Source of the DNA: Mnemiopsis leidyi
Taxonomy: Eukaryota > Ctenophora > Tentaculata > Lobata > Bolinopsidae
DNA: 31,049 bases
Assembly (NCBI GenBank): GCA_000226015.1
Contig: JH153108.1
Location: 149,849 to 180,897 of the forward strand
Direction of reading: 5' to 3'
The notes under the pieces were generated by a model. The model did not search any database. It was not told where the DNA came from and saw nothing but the letters and a program-made list of their open reading frames with translations. A program made the translations under genes and the position numbers. Shown here piece after piece: positions 1 to 11,695 of the stretch (positions within the stretch are counted from its first letter, which is position 1; every line of letters starts with the position of its first letter).

Positions 1-1718
1 GCTAGATCGCCGTTGCGATGTTTGATGCGAGCAGCTGGAAATGACGAAATAATTGCTANAGCTGATTCAATTTTTTCAAAGCCCTGTGGAAGAGGCAACA
101 ATGTTTGTGATAATGATTCTAAAGTCAGGTCTTATTTATTTCTTGTGCCTGTGGAAGAGGTAGTTTGTATTGCGGAGTTATGAATCACTTTTAGCAGACT
201 CATGAATATATCGTCTGATTTTGTTTAGTGCGCGGCGTAGTGAACAGAATTTTGCGCGCGGCCCATTATTATTATACAGCACATGCGTAAAAAGGTCTAC
301 TGAATGATTAGGACGGCCGGTCGCGAAAAGCGTGCGCTATTTGCAGGGCAGCCACTGTGCAGCTAAATGATACTTTTTTAGTAGCTAATTTTACTAGCAT
401 AGACCATACTCTAAGTTGATCAATAACATGCAAATTACTGCTAGTAGCATTTTTTTAAGTTTGGGAACATTCTCTTAGTAAAGGGTAGTGTAAAAATTAC
501 TCTAACCAGAGCCTTTTTGCGCGCGTCGCGCGCTACAAAAGATGTCGACGTGTTACCCGACTCGCGCGCGGCTCGCAGCTAGCTGCTCTAGCTATCCTGT
601 TGTCGAGGTGTTACCCGACCCGCGCGCGGCTCGCAGTTTTCTGCTCTCCTCGCGAGGACGTTTCGTTAAAACGTTAGACAGATATCATCTGTTCAAGCTC
701 TCCTGGCGAGACGTTTCGTTAAAACTTTAGACGGGTATCATTTCGTCAACCAGAGGTGCGTAGCAGCCACCGCGAAATGTGAAAATATTAAGGCCAAGGA
801 AGTTTTTTAAAAATTATGGAACAGTCTCTAACTTAGCGAATAAAATGTAAATCAGCCGGGGAATTTAGAAAGTTTGGAAATATTTTCAGAGTTTTAAAAC
901 ATTGTGCCATGAAGGGAGCATTTTCTAAATTAGGAAAAATCCCCTAAGTTAGAAAAACATGATCACATGTAATCTCCTAAAAATTTAACAAAAAACCTTA
1001 AAATTGATTGCAAAAATTAATGAATTGTACAGCAGCGCGCACCCTCCCGTCATTTCATTTTCTTGAATGAGGTTCGGACAAAGTCAGACAATTAGTGAAA
1101 AGCATGGAAAAACTAATTTAAATATGAATGAATTTATTCTTAGCCACAAATGGGTTATCTTGAAGAAAGCCCAGCTGTCGTGTCTTAACTCGTTCTCCAA
1201 ATAATCAATAACAAATAATTTCCACTTTCAATCCAATTTAAAACTTCATCAGAAAGTTCCAAAAAATTTCCACTACCACACATACCAAATGCATTAGTTT
1301 TACTCTAAAACCCCTCTAAATTAGCTTTAAAAAATTTAGAGTCAGCGCATTCATTACCTCAATTAGTAGTTTATTTCAAGACAACATTACCCTCTCATTT
1401 ATAAAATTTCTTTTAATACGATTTATCTTGGAACTATTACTCGTTCTAGGCGTACATATCAAATTTACTCCTGATCTAGTAAAATTTAAAACTCCAGCTG
1501 ACTAGGATAACCCTTGGCTTCAACTCCAATGAGATCACCTCTCAAACGCCTCTCAGCAAGGGTATTCAGCTGTAGAAAGTGTAAATAAGGGAGCATTTCA
1601 AAAGTTATGCAAGATTCCAAGTGACGAGGAATAATGAGCAATTTAGAGAGCATTTTCCAAGTAATGGAACATTCTCAAAGTTAGAGAATAATGTGAAAAT
1701 TAGGGCGCATTTTAAAAG
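1..1718. other. Gene-poor AT-rich region with degenerate repeats
   Basis: I see no convincing gene. Position 59 is an n. A phrase of the type CCTGTGGAAGAGG recurs near 82 and 150. A loose repeat with phrases like GGAACATTCTC, AGTTAGAGAATAATG and GGGAGCATTTT recurs near 465, 815, 920 and 1,590-1,740. It looks like very old, diverged tandem or dispersed repeats. The only GC-rich block is the separately listed repeat at 543-760. Confidence 0.6.
543..760 (+). repeat. Dispersed GC-rich repeat, tandem pair (family A)
   Basis: Two adjacent diverged copies of a unit that contains GTGTTACCCGAC, a CGCGCGCG run and GGCTCGCAG, followed by GACGTTTCGTTAAAAC, GTTAGACRGATATCAT and CGTCAA blocks. A third copy is found at 9,003-9,092, so this is a dispersed family and not a local oddity. 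The open frame across it looks like chance, with no protein resemblance. Element class unknown. Confidence 0.65.
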
Positions 1719-1946
1719 TTAGGGGACATTCTCTGAATTGGATAATTGGGTTCGATGTTCATTTACCCTTGCTCGTAGAATTTGACCTCTTCTACCAATG
1801 TAGCACATATGACACAGCTGACATCTAAATAAGCATACATCATTGTAGCTAGTACAATTGCCGGCTACTGACATAGTTTGCTGTCCATTTATCAGTACCA
1901 ATGGTTCTGTTGAAATCAAGCTGCTACCACATGACTGCCGCCACAT
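1719..1946 (-). pseudogene. GIY-YIG endonuclease fragment, Penelope-like retroelement relic
   Basis: A 75-codon reading frame on the minus strand contains a run of residues typical of the C-terminal GIY-YIG nuclease of Penelope-like elements: a short NGQ stretch, then NDVCLFRCQLCHMCYIG with its paired cysteines (about residues 35-51), then a GQILRARVNEHR block (about 54-65). In the family the order is CxxC, then Y(I/V)G, then an LRxRxxxHR helix, as seen here. Upstream frames are broken: a further Cys-containing stretch lies in a different frame near 1,950-1,985, and no reverse transcriptase domain is visible. I read it as a dead, truncated copy. It could also derive from another element type carrying the same nuclease. 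Confidence 0.5.
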
Positions 1947-2564
1947 GGTCTCGTGTGTGTCTGCATAATGTCATTTGGAAACTGTTTTGCCTCAGTCATT
2001 TTTTTTCTGAGCAATGTGCCTGTATTCGCTCAAACCTGAAAAATTGGCAGGTATATTTGGGATCCACTATTGTTGGTAGTGATGGTGCTTGTAGTGGTAG
2101 TACTTGTAGTAAAGCTAGATGTTCCAGTGGAACTTTTGGTTCTGCTGAGGGTCGGTTCTATACTATTTACTGAGCCAACTAGATCTTGGTTACTTCCAAA
2201 TGTGGAAATAACTGTATCACAGGTTCTGGTGAACTGGGAACTAAGATGTTGCCTTTGGAGTTGTTCAGTGGAGTGATGCGACATTCCAAGCTTAACTTTC
2301 TCACTGATGTTCTCTACCATTTTAATTACAGTTCTGTGGAGTCTAAGACAAGCTCTATAGACGATGCTACTGAAGGTATGGATAGGATGATGTGATCCAT
2401 AATACAAATATGATCAAGCATCTGTGTCTTTGACAAAGAGGTCTTTCTGAAGATCACCCGAGGTATCAAAACAAAACTTGATGTCCAAGAACTATACATA
2501 CTCGTTGTTATCTTCAATGATATGTTCATCAATGTTGAGTCCCAGATCTAAGAGCCTAACAGTA
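1947..2564. other. No supported gene; low-complexity Ser/Thr frame on minus strand
   Basis: A 125-codon minus-strand frame (2,407-2,030) ends in a Ser/Thr-rich stretch encoded by TRG/TAG-type triplet repeats around 2,065-2,130. It matches nothing I recognise and has no clear start context or splice sites. It may be part of the same decayed element as the GIY-YIG fragment just downstream of it. Confidence 0.35.
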
Positions 2565-2890
2565 CAGTCATCCCCCAATTTACCAGGCTTTTTTGGGGGA
2601 AAGCAAAAATGCACGGTAAATCCGGAGACCCGGTACAACAAGGAAGTGCCATTTCAGGCCGAAATTTAGTCTATATTGTCTCTTATAAATCTATATACCT
2701 TTTTATGTGTCTATATACAGTCTTTTTGTCATTGGAACAATGTTAAATAAGTAAAAAGTGTTAGTCCAACTGTATTACATAGTTTTGACAACAAAATTTA
2801 ACAGTTGCCTAACAGTTTGGGGGAAAGGATTGAGGCCCGGTAAATCGGGGGACCCGGTAAATTGGGGCCCGGTAAATCGGGGAATGACTG
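2565..2890. mobile_element. pogo/Tigger-like MITE, 326 bp, TA target duplication
   Basis: The left end (2,565-2,588) starts CAGTCATCCCCCAATTTACC. The right end (2,867-2,890) read in reverse starts CAGTCATTCCCCGATTTACC. The 24-bp terminal inverted repeats match at 21 positions and all three differences are transitions. Both ends abut a TA (2,563-2,564 and 2,891-2,892), the target duplication of Tc1/mariner-type elements, and the CAGT start is typical of the pogo/Tigger branch. The subterminal regions repeat CCGGTAAAT several times. There is no transposase frame, so it is a non-autonomous element. Class assignment is inference from ends and target site only. Confidence 0.75.
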
Positions 2891-2892
2891 TA

Positions 2893-3802
2893 CTAATAAA
2901 CTTGTCGGTCGCGGTACTCCCCTTTTTTGTCTATACCAAGTGCCAACCTCTACAAAATTTGCCAACAGTGGCAAAACTGAGTTCTACAATTTTAGGCTGC
3001 CGATTTTTGAAATCTTGTGACCAATTAGGGTGCTTTTTATCCATAGCTATGTTAAGCTCTTCAAGTGTGATTCCAGGGCTTAAGGAATTGTAGATTGCCT
3101 TGTAGTCATAGGTAAATGCCTTGAGGTTACTCTTGATGTCGGTACTAAGGGTCTCATTCATGTTTTCAAGCAATACAATCGCTAATCCCCAAAAGTGGGT
3201 AGTCTGGGTAGCCTAGCTACCAGGAAATTTTTTCAATTTCCTGGGAAATTTTTCGAAAATCTGAATTTTTGAAAATTCGTGGCCAAAAATTGAAAAATAA
3301 CCAAGGTTTTTAAAAATTCTTTGGACCTCAATATTATTTCAAATGTTTGTTTATGGTGCTGGTAAGAATTTCCCTGTGGAAAGAATGTCCCTGTGGTAAG
3401 AATTACCTGCTGGGAAACATTTTAACGGTGATTGGACTTCCCAGTGGGGAGAATTTCCTGGGAGGAGGGTTTTCTTGGCGGTAAGATTTCCCGGTGGGAA
3501 GGTTTTACACAATTACATGATTGCAAAATGTTAATTTCACTTAACAATCACAAAAATGTACCTCGCCATCTAGGAGGTTAAGTAGAATTGGTGCAGGTGA
3601 CGGTGATTTTTGGTTACTTTAAGAGTTTGAACTTTATTACCGTCATAAAAATATCAGGTTCAAGTTTATAAAGTTTCATGATCGCCAACTCGAAAATCAT
3701 AGTCACGTCCAATCTCGGATTATGTCGTTCATAAATTTTAGGCCATAGTAGGTTCAATACTGGAAAAATTAAAAGTTCAATGTTTCTAGATGCACAACTT
3801 AA
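2893..3802. other. No supported gene; weak minus-strand frame and small hairpin
   Basis: An 80-codon minus-strand frame (3,173-2,931) has protein-like composition but no family I can name. It may belong to the retroelement relic further right. A perfect 10-bp inverted repeat, CCAGGAAATT with a 5-nt loop, sits at 3,220-3,244. From 3,365 to 3,515 there is a degenerate repeat of phrases like TTCCCTGTGGTAAGAAT. Nothing else stands out. Confidence 0.4.
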
Positions 3803-4430
3803 TCACACAACCCAAATCAGACATTGAAAACAACTGATATCAGCGGTCCCCCTTATGGATGGCTTTGTTCCAAATATAACACCTTTTTTTGGATTTTGAG
3901 ATCTGATGAGTTTTAACTGTTCAACAAGCTTCCTATGTTCAATTCTCTGCTCTCTACTATGATCTGGCACAATGAAAATCTGGCCATTGTCCTTCAAATT
4001 CTTTGTTTTTGCTAGCAAATCAAAAGCTGTTGACTCGAAATCGAATTTTACCTTGAGAGGCCGGTTTTTATCATTGATTAATGTTCCAGTTGTAAATTTT
4101 CCTTCAACTGCATCGAGACCAGCAGAGTTCATGATGTCTAAAGCAGTATCAGCATTATAGTCATTGAACATAACCACGTTGTACTCTCTGTCATCAATTG
4201 CTCATTTAACACCTTCATTTTCTTCTGTGCAACTTTTTTACCACTATTCTTCTTAACAACGGCAGCCCAGCTAGACATCTTTTCCTCATTTTTCCTCATT
4301 TTTCAACTGAGCAGATTTTTTGACAGATAGTTCGTCCTGCACCTTCAACAACTTAGACTGACTTTCCAACTGTTCACGTTTCAAACAATCCAGATCCGCT
4401 GAAGCATTCCTCAACAATTGCCCGCTTCTG
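3803..4430 (-). pseudogene. Retroelement ORF1-like relic, frameshifted
   Basis: On the minus strand, three consecutive frames read as one decayed protein. A Leu/Lys/Glu-rich coiled-coil-like stretch (about 4,430-4,300) is followed by a basic linker starting SSWAAVVKK (about 4,280). A globular segment (4,177-3,803) contains RPLKVKFDFES, KNLKDNGQIFIVPDHSREQR and a following Lys-rich helix. This order (coiled coil, AAVVKK-type linker, RPLKV fold, IFI-PD-S helix) is that of ORF1/gag-like proteins of invertebrate non-LTR elements. At least two frame breaks are seen: a 10-bp tandem duplication of TTTCCTCATT near 4,283-4,302, and a shift near 4,195. No reverse transcriptase is present. Family assignment is from memory of the motif pattern. 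Confidence 0.5.
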
Positions 4431-4525
4431 TCCAATAAGTTAACTTGAGCGAAGTCATGTGATCTGATAACAGGATAGCTGTTAGTAAGGTCAGATATAA
4501 TTTTACTTTAAATCATTTTGTGAAC

Positions 4526-4569
4526 GAAGTTATGTGTACCGAAGTTATGTGTTTAACAAAGTTATGTGT
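4526..4569 (+). promoter_or_regulatory. Triple GAAGTTATGTGT motif upstream of V-ATPase B
   Basis: RAAGTTATGTGT occurs three times, at 4,526, 4,541 and 4,558, with a diverged fourth (GAAGTCATGTGA) near 4,453. The array lies 200-250 bp before the V-ATPase B start codon. No TATA box is obvious. A TTCTTTACAG acceptor-like site (ending 4,731) lies 43 bp before the ATG and could mark a 5' UTR intron or trans-splice site. Regulatory role is inferred from position only. Confidence 0.3.
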
Positions 4570-4774
4570 TTTCAGGAAAATTTTTTCGTGATTTTCAAGC
4601 TATTAAAAACCAGTAAAAATTAAGTTTGGTGACAGGTGAAAACAGGTTTGTTAAATTAATAAAAAAGAATACTGCTTCAGTCATCCTATTGATGAAATAT
4701 TGTTCTGTAAATTGCGGTTTGTTCTTTACAGTACTTATCAAAAACATAACATAATCTAAATCTTAGTAGTATTC

Positions 4775-8025
<3,251 letters not shown>

Positions 8026-9002
8026 ACTCCGAGATTGGATAAAGTTGAATAGTAGATTATATCGGGGTAAATGTTCTAGATTCTTACTTCCTGACAGAAC
8101 TCGTACTTAAATGATTCACTTTGTCACTTGTCTTGGTCCTTCCTTCATACCGAGTTATTTATAGTTTTAGGCATTTTCTCAGACTTTACATTAATTTAGC
8201 CCTCGATCAGTAACTTAACTAGGCTTTGGCACAATTTTAATCAACAAAACATTAATTGATATCGTTAAAAGAAATAGACACGAATAAGTTATATAAATGA
8301 ATACAGAGATGATTGGCACTGGTTCGGCCGCAGGCGGTCGAGTGTCGTATTTTATTGAATTCTGAAGCTTTGAATGATTGTTCTGAATGAGATGTTGAAT
8401 TTGCTTTAATGTTTTGTAAGTGTAGATTCAATGAATTTTCTAAATTCGGAATTACTAGTCTACATTCGAAGCCAATTTCATCAGCAACAGTGGTGGGTAG
8501 AATCTAAGCCCATTGGGCCACCGCGAAGCGGAAGAATCTTTTTACTAGTAAATTTTGTTTTAAATAGAATAAAAGTGCAACTAATTTCGCGCGCACGTTA
8601 TTCCCTTTTAATGAACGCGCTCAAGGAAGCTTGACGAGCTATGCTAGCTGATCTAATGTGAAACTGTGACGTCTATTTCTATATTCTATATCAGAAACAA
8701 ATATTTCAAGTGACTTAACAGTTGACGCCCTAACAGCTAAGCTATAAAACCACAAGCTTCCAGACAAAAGGATTCGATTTCACTGCACCAGGTTCTGCGA
8801 TTTTCGAAAATTTTAAGTTTGATCGGCGCGCGCACATTGGCTCTGCTGCCTCAGCTCAATTTTGATTTTCGAAAAATTTTTGAAATGGGTCAAACCGTGA
8901 AACTAACATAATGCACATTGATTAACTACGCAGCTATCTCCGCATTCACGATCTTTAAAATTAAACAAGATTTACGAATTGACTTGATTGTCAATGAAAA
9001 TT
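8026..9002. other. V-ATPase B 3' UTR and intergenic DNA
   Basis: The first canonical AATAAA downstream of the stop codon is at 8,568-8,573, about 540 bp on, and may serve as the polyadenylation signal. Before it, a short GC-rich palindrome (CCGC-GAA-GCGG, about 8,521-8,531) resembles the core of the hairpin repeats at 9.2 and 23.2 kb. No other gene is seen. Confidence 0.4.
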
Positions 9003-9092
9003 TGTCGAGATGTTACCCGACCCGCGCGCGGCTCGCAGTTTTCTGCTCTCCTCGCGTTAGAACGTTAGACGGATATCATCTCGTCAAATGAA
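9003..9092 (+). repeat. Dispersed GC-rich repeat, third copy (family A)
   Basis: Shares with 600-700 the blocks GTTACCCGACCCGCGCGCGG, CTCGCAGTTTTCTGCTCTCC and GTTAGACGGATATCATC. Over the first ~50 bases the two are nearly identical, which implies fairly recent spread. The element class is unknown. Confidence 0.7.
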
Positions 9093-9140
9093 AATGTAAC
9101 CTGGGGACCTCAGGCTAATTTGTAATTGTTGCTTTACAAC

Positions 9141-9270
9141 GGAGGGAAACATAGAGAGAGCCGCGCATAGCCCGGTAATCAAAATGCAAATGTACACAAT
9201 CACAAACTTGTCTCACGCCGGAGGCTGCCGCTTCGCGGCAGCAGGGCTATGCAACGTGTAGCAATCACAA
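9141..9270 (+). repeat. Dispersed hairpin repeat family B, copy 1
   Basis: Two linked modules. 9,141-9,179 carries GGAGGGAAACATAGA and CCCGGTAAT. 9,207-9,270 carries a perfect hairpin, GCTGCCGC-TTC-GCGGCAGC (about 9,223-9,241), followed by GCAACGTGTAG. Both modules recur at 23,180-23,283, where the first is split and inverted around the second. They look like parts of one foldback element family that has been rearranged between copies. Confidence 0.6.
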
Positions 9271-9351
9271 ATATGATATAAATAATATAATATGCTCATA
9301 AGTAACCCAAAATTACGATTTAAACTTTCAACTTAGCTAGACTCATTGCCT

Positions 9352-9395
9352 GATCGAAGGGAAACGTAGAAAGAGCCACGCGACGCCCGGTAATT
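9352..9395 (+). repeat. Dispersed repeat family B, flank-only copy
   Basis: GATCGAAGGGAAACGTAGA, then AGCCACGCGACGCCCGGTAAT. This is the reverse complement of the two outer arms of the 23,180-23,283 copy joined without the internal hairpin module. Just downstream, CGCAGGTCGCATT is present twice (9,510-9,555). Confidence 0.6.
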
Positions 9396-10719
9396 GGACT
9401 CATTGCTCACCTTTTGGGCCTTGTCAAGGCAGCCAGGCCGTGACAGCTTTAACAAGGTCAAGATACACTTAGTAAAGAAATCAGAAGTTGGTGTCTGAAG
9501 TTTGTCACGCAGGTCGCATTCAGATCAGATCACGCAGGTCGCATTGACATGCGTAAAATCGAGCGCTACGGTTCATTTAGCCTCTTTATACCTAACTAAT
9601 ATTTTCCTTTTAAATCTTATCTTTGCGATTAAATTTATTAGTAAGGCTTTCTGACCATAATTATTTCTTTATTTTCATTTGATATAGATTGAATGTTTTG
9701 AATCTAGAACTGCATGTCATCAGTCATGTCGTCGGTTTACAGCTAAGCTGTATGCGATGGTGGTTGATCACTTGATCTTCATAAGGTTTTTCATTTTTAA
9801 GCTTTTCTTAGGTTGGTGCACAGTAAGGTGTCTTAAATTTACGAAGATTTTTAACCTTATTTCTCAAAATATACATTTACTGACCTCTAAAAACAATAGA
9901 AGCAGCATTAAATTTAGAGAAATAGTGCGAAAAATTGAGACACCTCCCTAGACAAATCTGTTCTCCATTGTTTCTCTTTCATATCCAAGTAATAGATCAG
10001 CATACGGTCACTCTACAACAGCGGCACGGTTGAGGTTAGAATATTAAGGCCGTCCATTGGGCAATATAGTAGGAGTATTTAGCGCCAATCAATTCATTTT
10101 GCCGTGTATGTTTTAGACCATTTCGTACCTGCAGAGCCCTGAAAGTTTTGTAGCGATTTTATCTTCGGGCCGACTTTTTGCTGCATTTGTCGTTATTTTC
10201 GGTCAGACCGCTTATTAAATGCCATATGAAGAACAACAATATATTTAAATTTTGTTGGTAAGCGCCCCTCCTATTGTATAGTGCTGTTGCAGGGATGCTT
10301 ATGTTTAATCCAACCGTAATCAATCAGTCTGCATTTTTTCATGGTGTCTGCACCTCCAAACATTGCTTAATCCCTCCGAATTTTGGACAGTGGCCAGAGT
10401 GCAGACCGATGTTAATCTACCATTAATCCTTCTGATAGGAAGCTAGTACATTATCAGTCATAGCTATCTAACAACCTAACACACCATGTTCAGTTGAAAA
10501 ACAAACATTGATGGTAAATCTTACATGCTCTCAAAGAAATCCCCCTGGAAAAAAACCATATTCTGCAGTTTCACATAACCAGGTCCTTGTGCACATGTAT
10601 ATCACCACTGTTACACAGCCATCTCTGATGGCGCACACACTGCTAAAAATGGTCTGATTAGAGCATGGCACATGAGGACATCAAATGTAGTCTTCTTCTG
10701 TTTCCTTTTTAGGGTGGCT
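9396..10719. other. Intergenic, no gene seen
   Basis: Short open frames only (for example 9,757-9,951 plus), with AT-driven Phe/Ile/Leu composition and no family resemblance. No splice-consistent exon chain or RNA gene is recognised. Confidence 0.5.
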
Positions 10720-10888
10720 GGTGCAGTCGTTTCTGACCTATGCAGACCTCCTGCGGTCGACTCAGCTGAATGACTGGGAGACTGTAATTGTTAAACGAGG
10801 AGGGTTTCTGTTAAAAGATACAGAATCTCCCAGGTGCACCTTCAGTGCAACTTTAATCTAAGCCTAGTTAGTGGGTACAGGTGTAACA
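10720..10888 (+). mobile_element. SINE body, forward copy (head truncated or diverged)
   Basis: The segment from about CTATGCAGACC through GGTCGACTCAGCTGAATGAC, TGTTAAAAGATA, CCTTCAGTGCAAC and GGGTACAGGTGTAACAA matches, by eye at roughly four positions in five, the reverse complement of 11,017-11,160. It carries the body and 3' part of the element. The tRNA-like head seen in the other copy is not recognisable here. Confidence 0.65.
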
Positions 10889-11016
10889 ACTATAAATGCT
10901 GTAGTCTGATCTTTAGCAGGAGCGAGAGCATTAAAACCACTTTGTTGTTCCACATTGGAACTGAGTTTCTGATAGGATAGAATCAAATATTTCATAGGCA
11001 AATTGATTTTGTATTT

Positions 11017-11267
11017 GTTACACATGTACCCAGGCTTTTACAGTTATACTGAAGGGGCTCCTGGAAGATTCTAGATCTTTTAACGGAGACCCTCCTCATT
11101 TAACCCTCAATCACCGTTTCCCGGTCATTCGGCTGAGTCGACCGAAGAAGATTGCATAGGCAAATGCCCTTAGCGCACTCCTCTAGGATTGGCGGATTTG
11201 GGAATTGAACCCCCGACCTTTTGCATAGAAAGTCGGGGTAGATACCACAACACCACCAACCAATGAT
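11017..11267 (-). mobile_element. tRNA-derived SINE, reverse copy with tRNA-like head
   Basis: Read on the minus strand, the element begins near 11,265 with a tRNA-like head. A possible A box lies in TGGTGTTGTGGTATC (11,255-11,241), a 7-bp CCCCGAC/GTCGGGG stem follows, and GGTTCAATTCC (11,211-11,201) is a perfect RNA polymerase III B box. The body then matches the forward copy at 10,720-10,888. A tRNA-like head fused to an unrelated repeated body is the hallmark of a tRNA-derived SINE. The head folds poorly at the acceptor stem, so it is not a functional tRNA gene. Confidence 0.72.
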
Positions 11268-11695
11268 GATTCCATATACAAGTTGCCACCTTCAGCACAC
11301 AAGTTCAAAATCTTTAGATTTGAAACTGACTCACTTCCCCAGCTTGACCATGCATGGTCATTGTTACAAGTTGACTAAGCTTACACAACTTTGTAGAGTT
11401 TAATAAATGGCAGATATTATGAATGACATTATACAACAGTTTCCCCTGTCCTGTAAGGCTGCACAATGTTAATGAAGTAACATTTTACTCTACCAAATGT
11501 CATTTAAGTAAATTTTTTATATATTACTTAGAGTTTATACCCATGTATTTGATTTTTAACACGTTCAAGTGTTTCACTTAACATTATTCATACAAGTCAT
11601 GTTACCACATTATTCTATTTTAAATTTGAAAATAGCAAATGCTTACTCTTAACCACATTCCATATTCAGTGATGTGATCCTCATAATCTGAATGT
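11268..11695. other. Upstream region of the type I receptor gene
   Basis: AT-rich, with no clear TATA box or conserved motif. A TSS cannot be placed. An untranslated first exon could lie here or further up. Confidence 0.35.

Noticed and set aside
11193..11265. Possible tRNA gene on the minus strand (good B box).
   Set aside because: The acceptor stem pairs poorly and the sequence continues into a repeated body found again at 10,720-10,888, so it is a SINE head.
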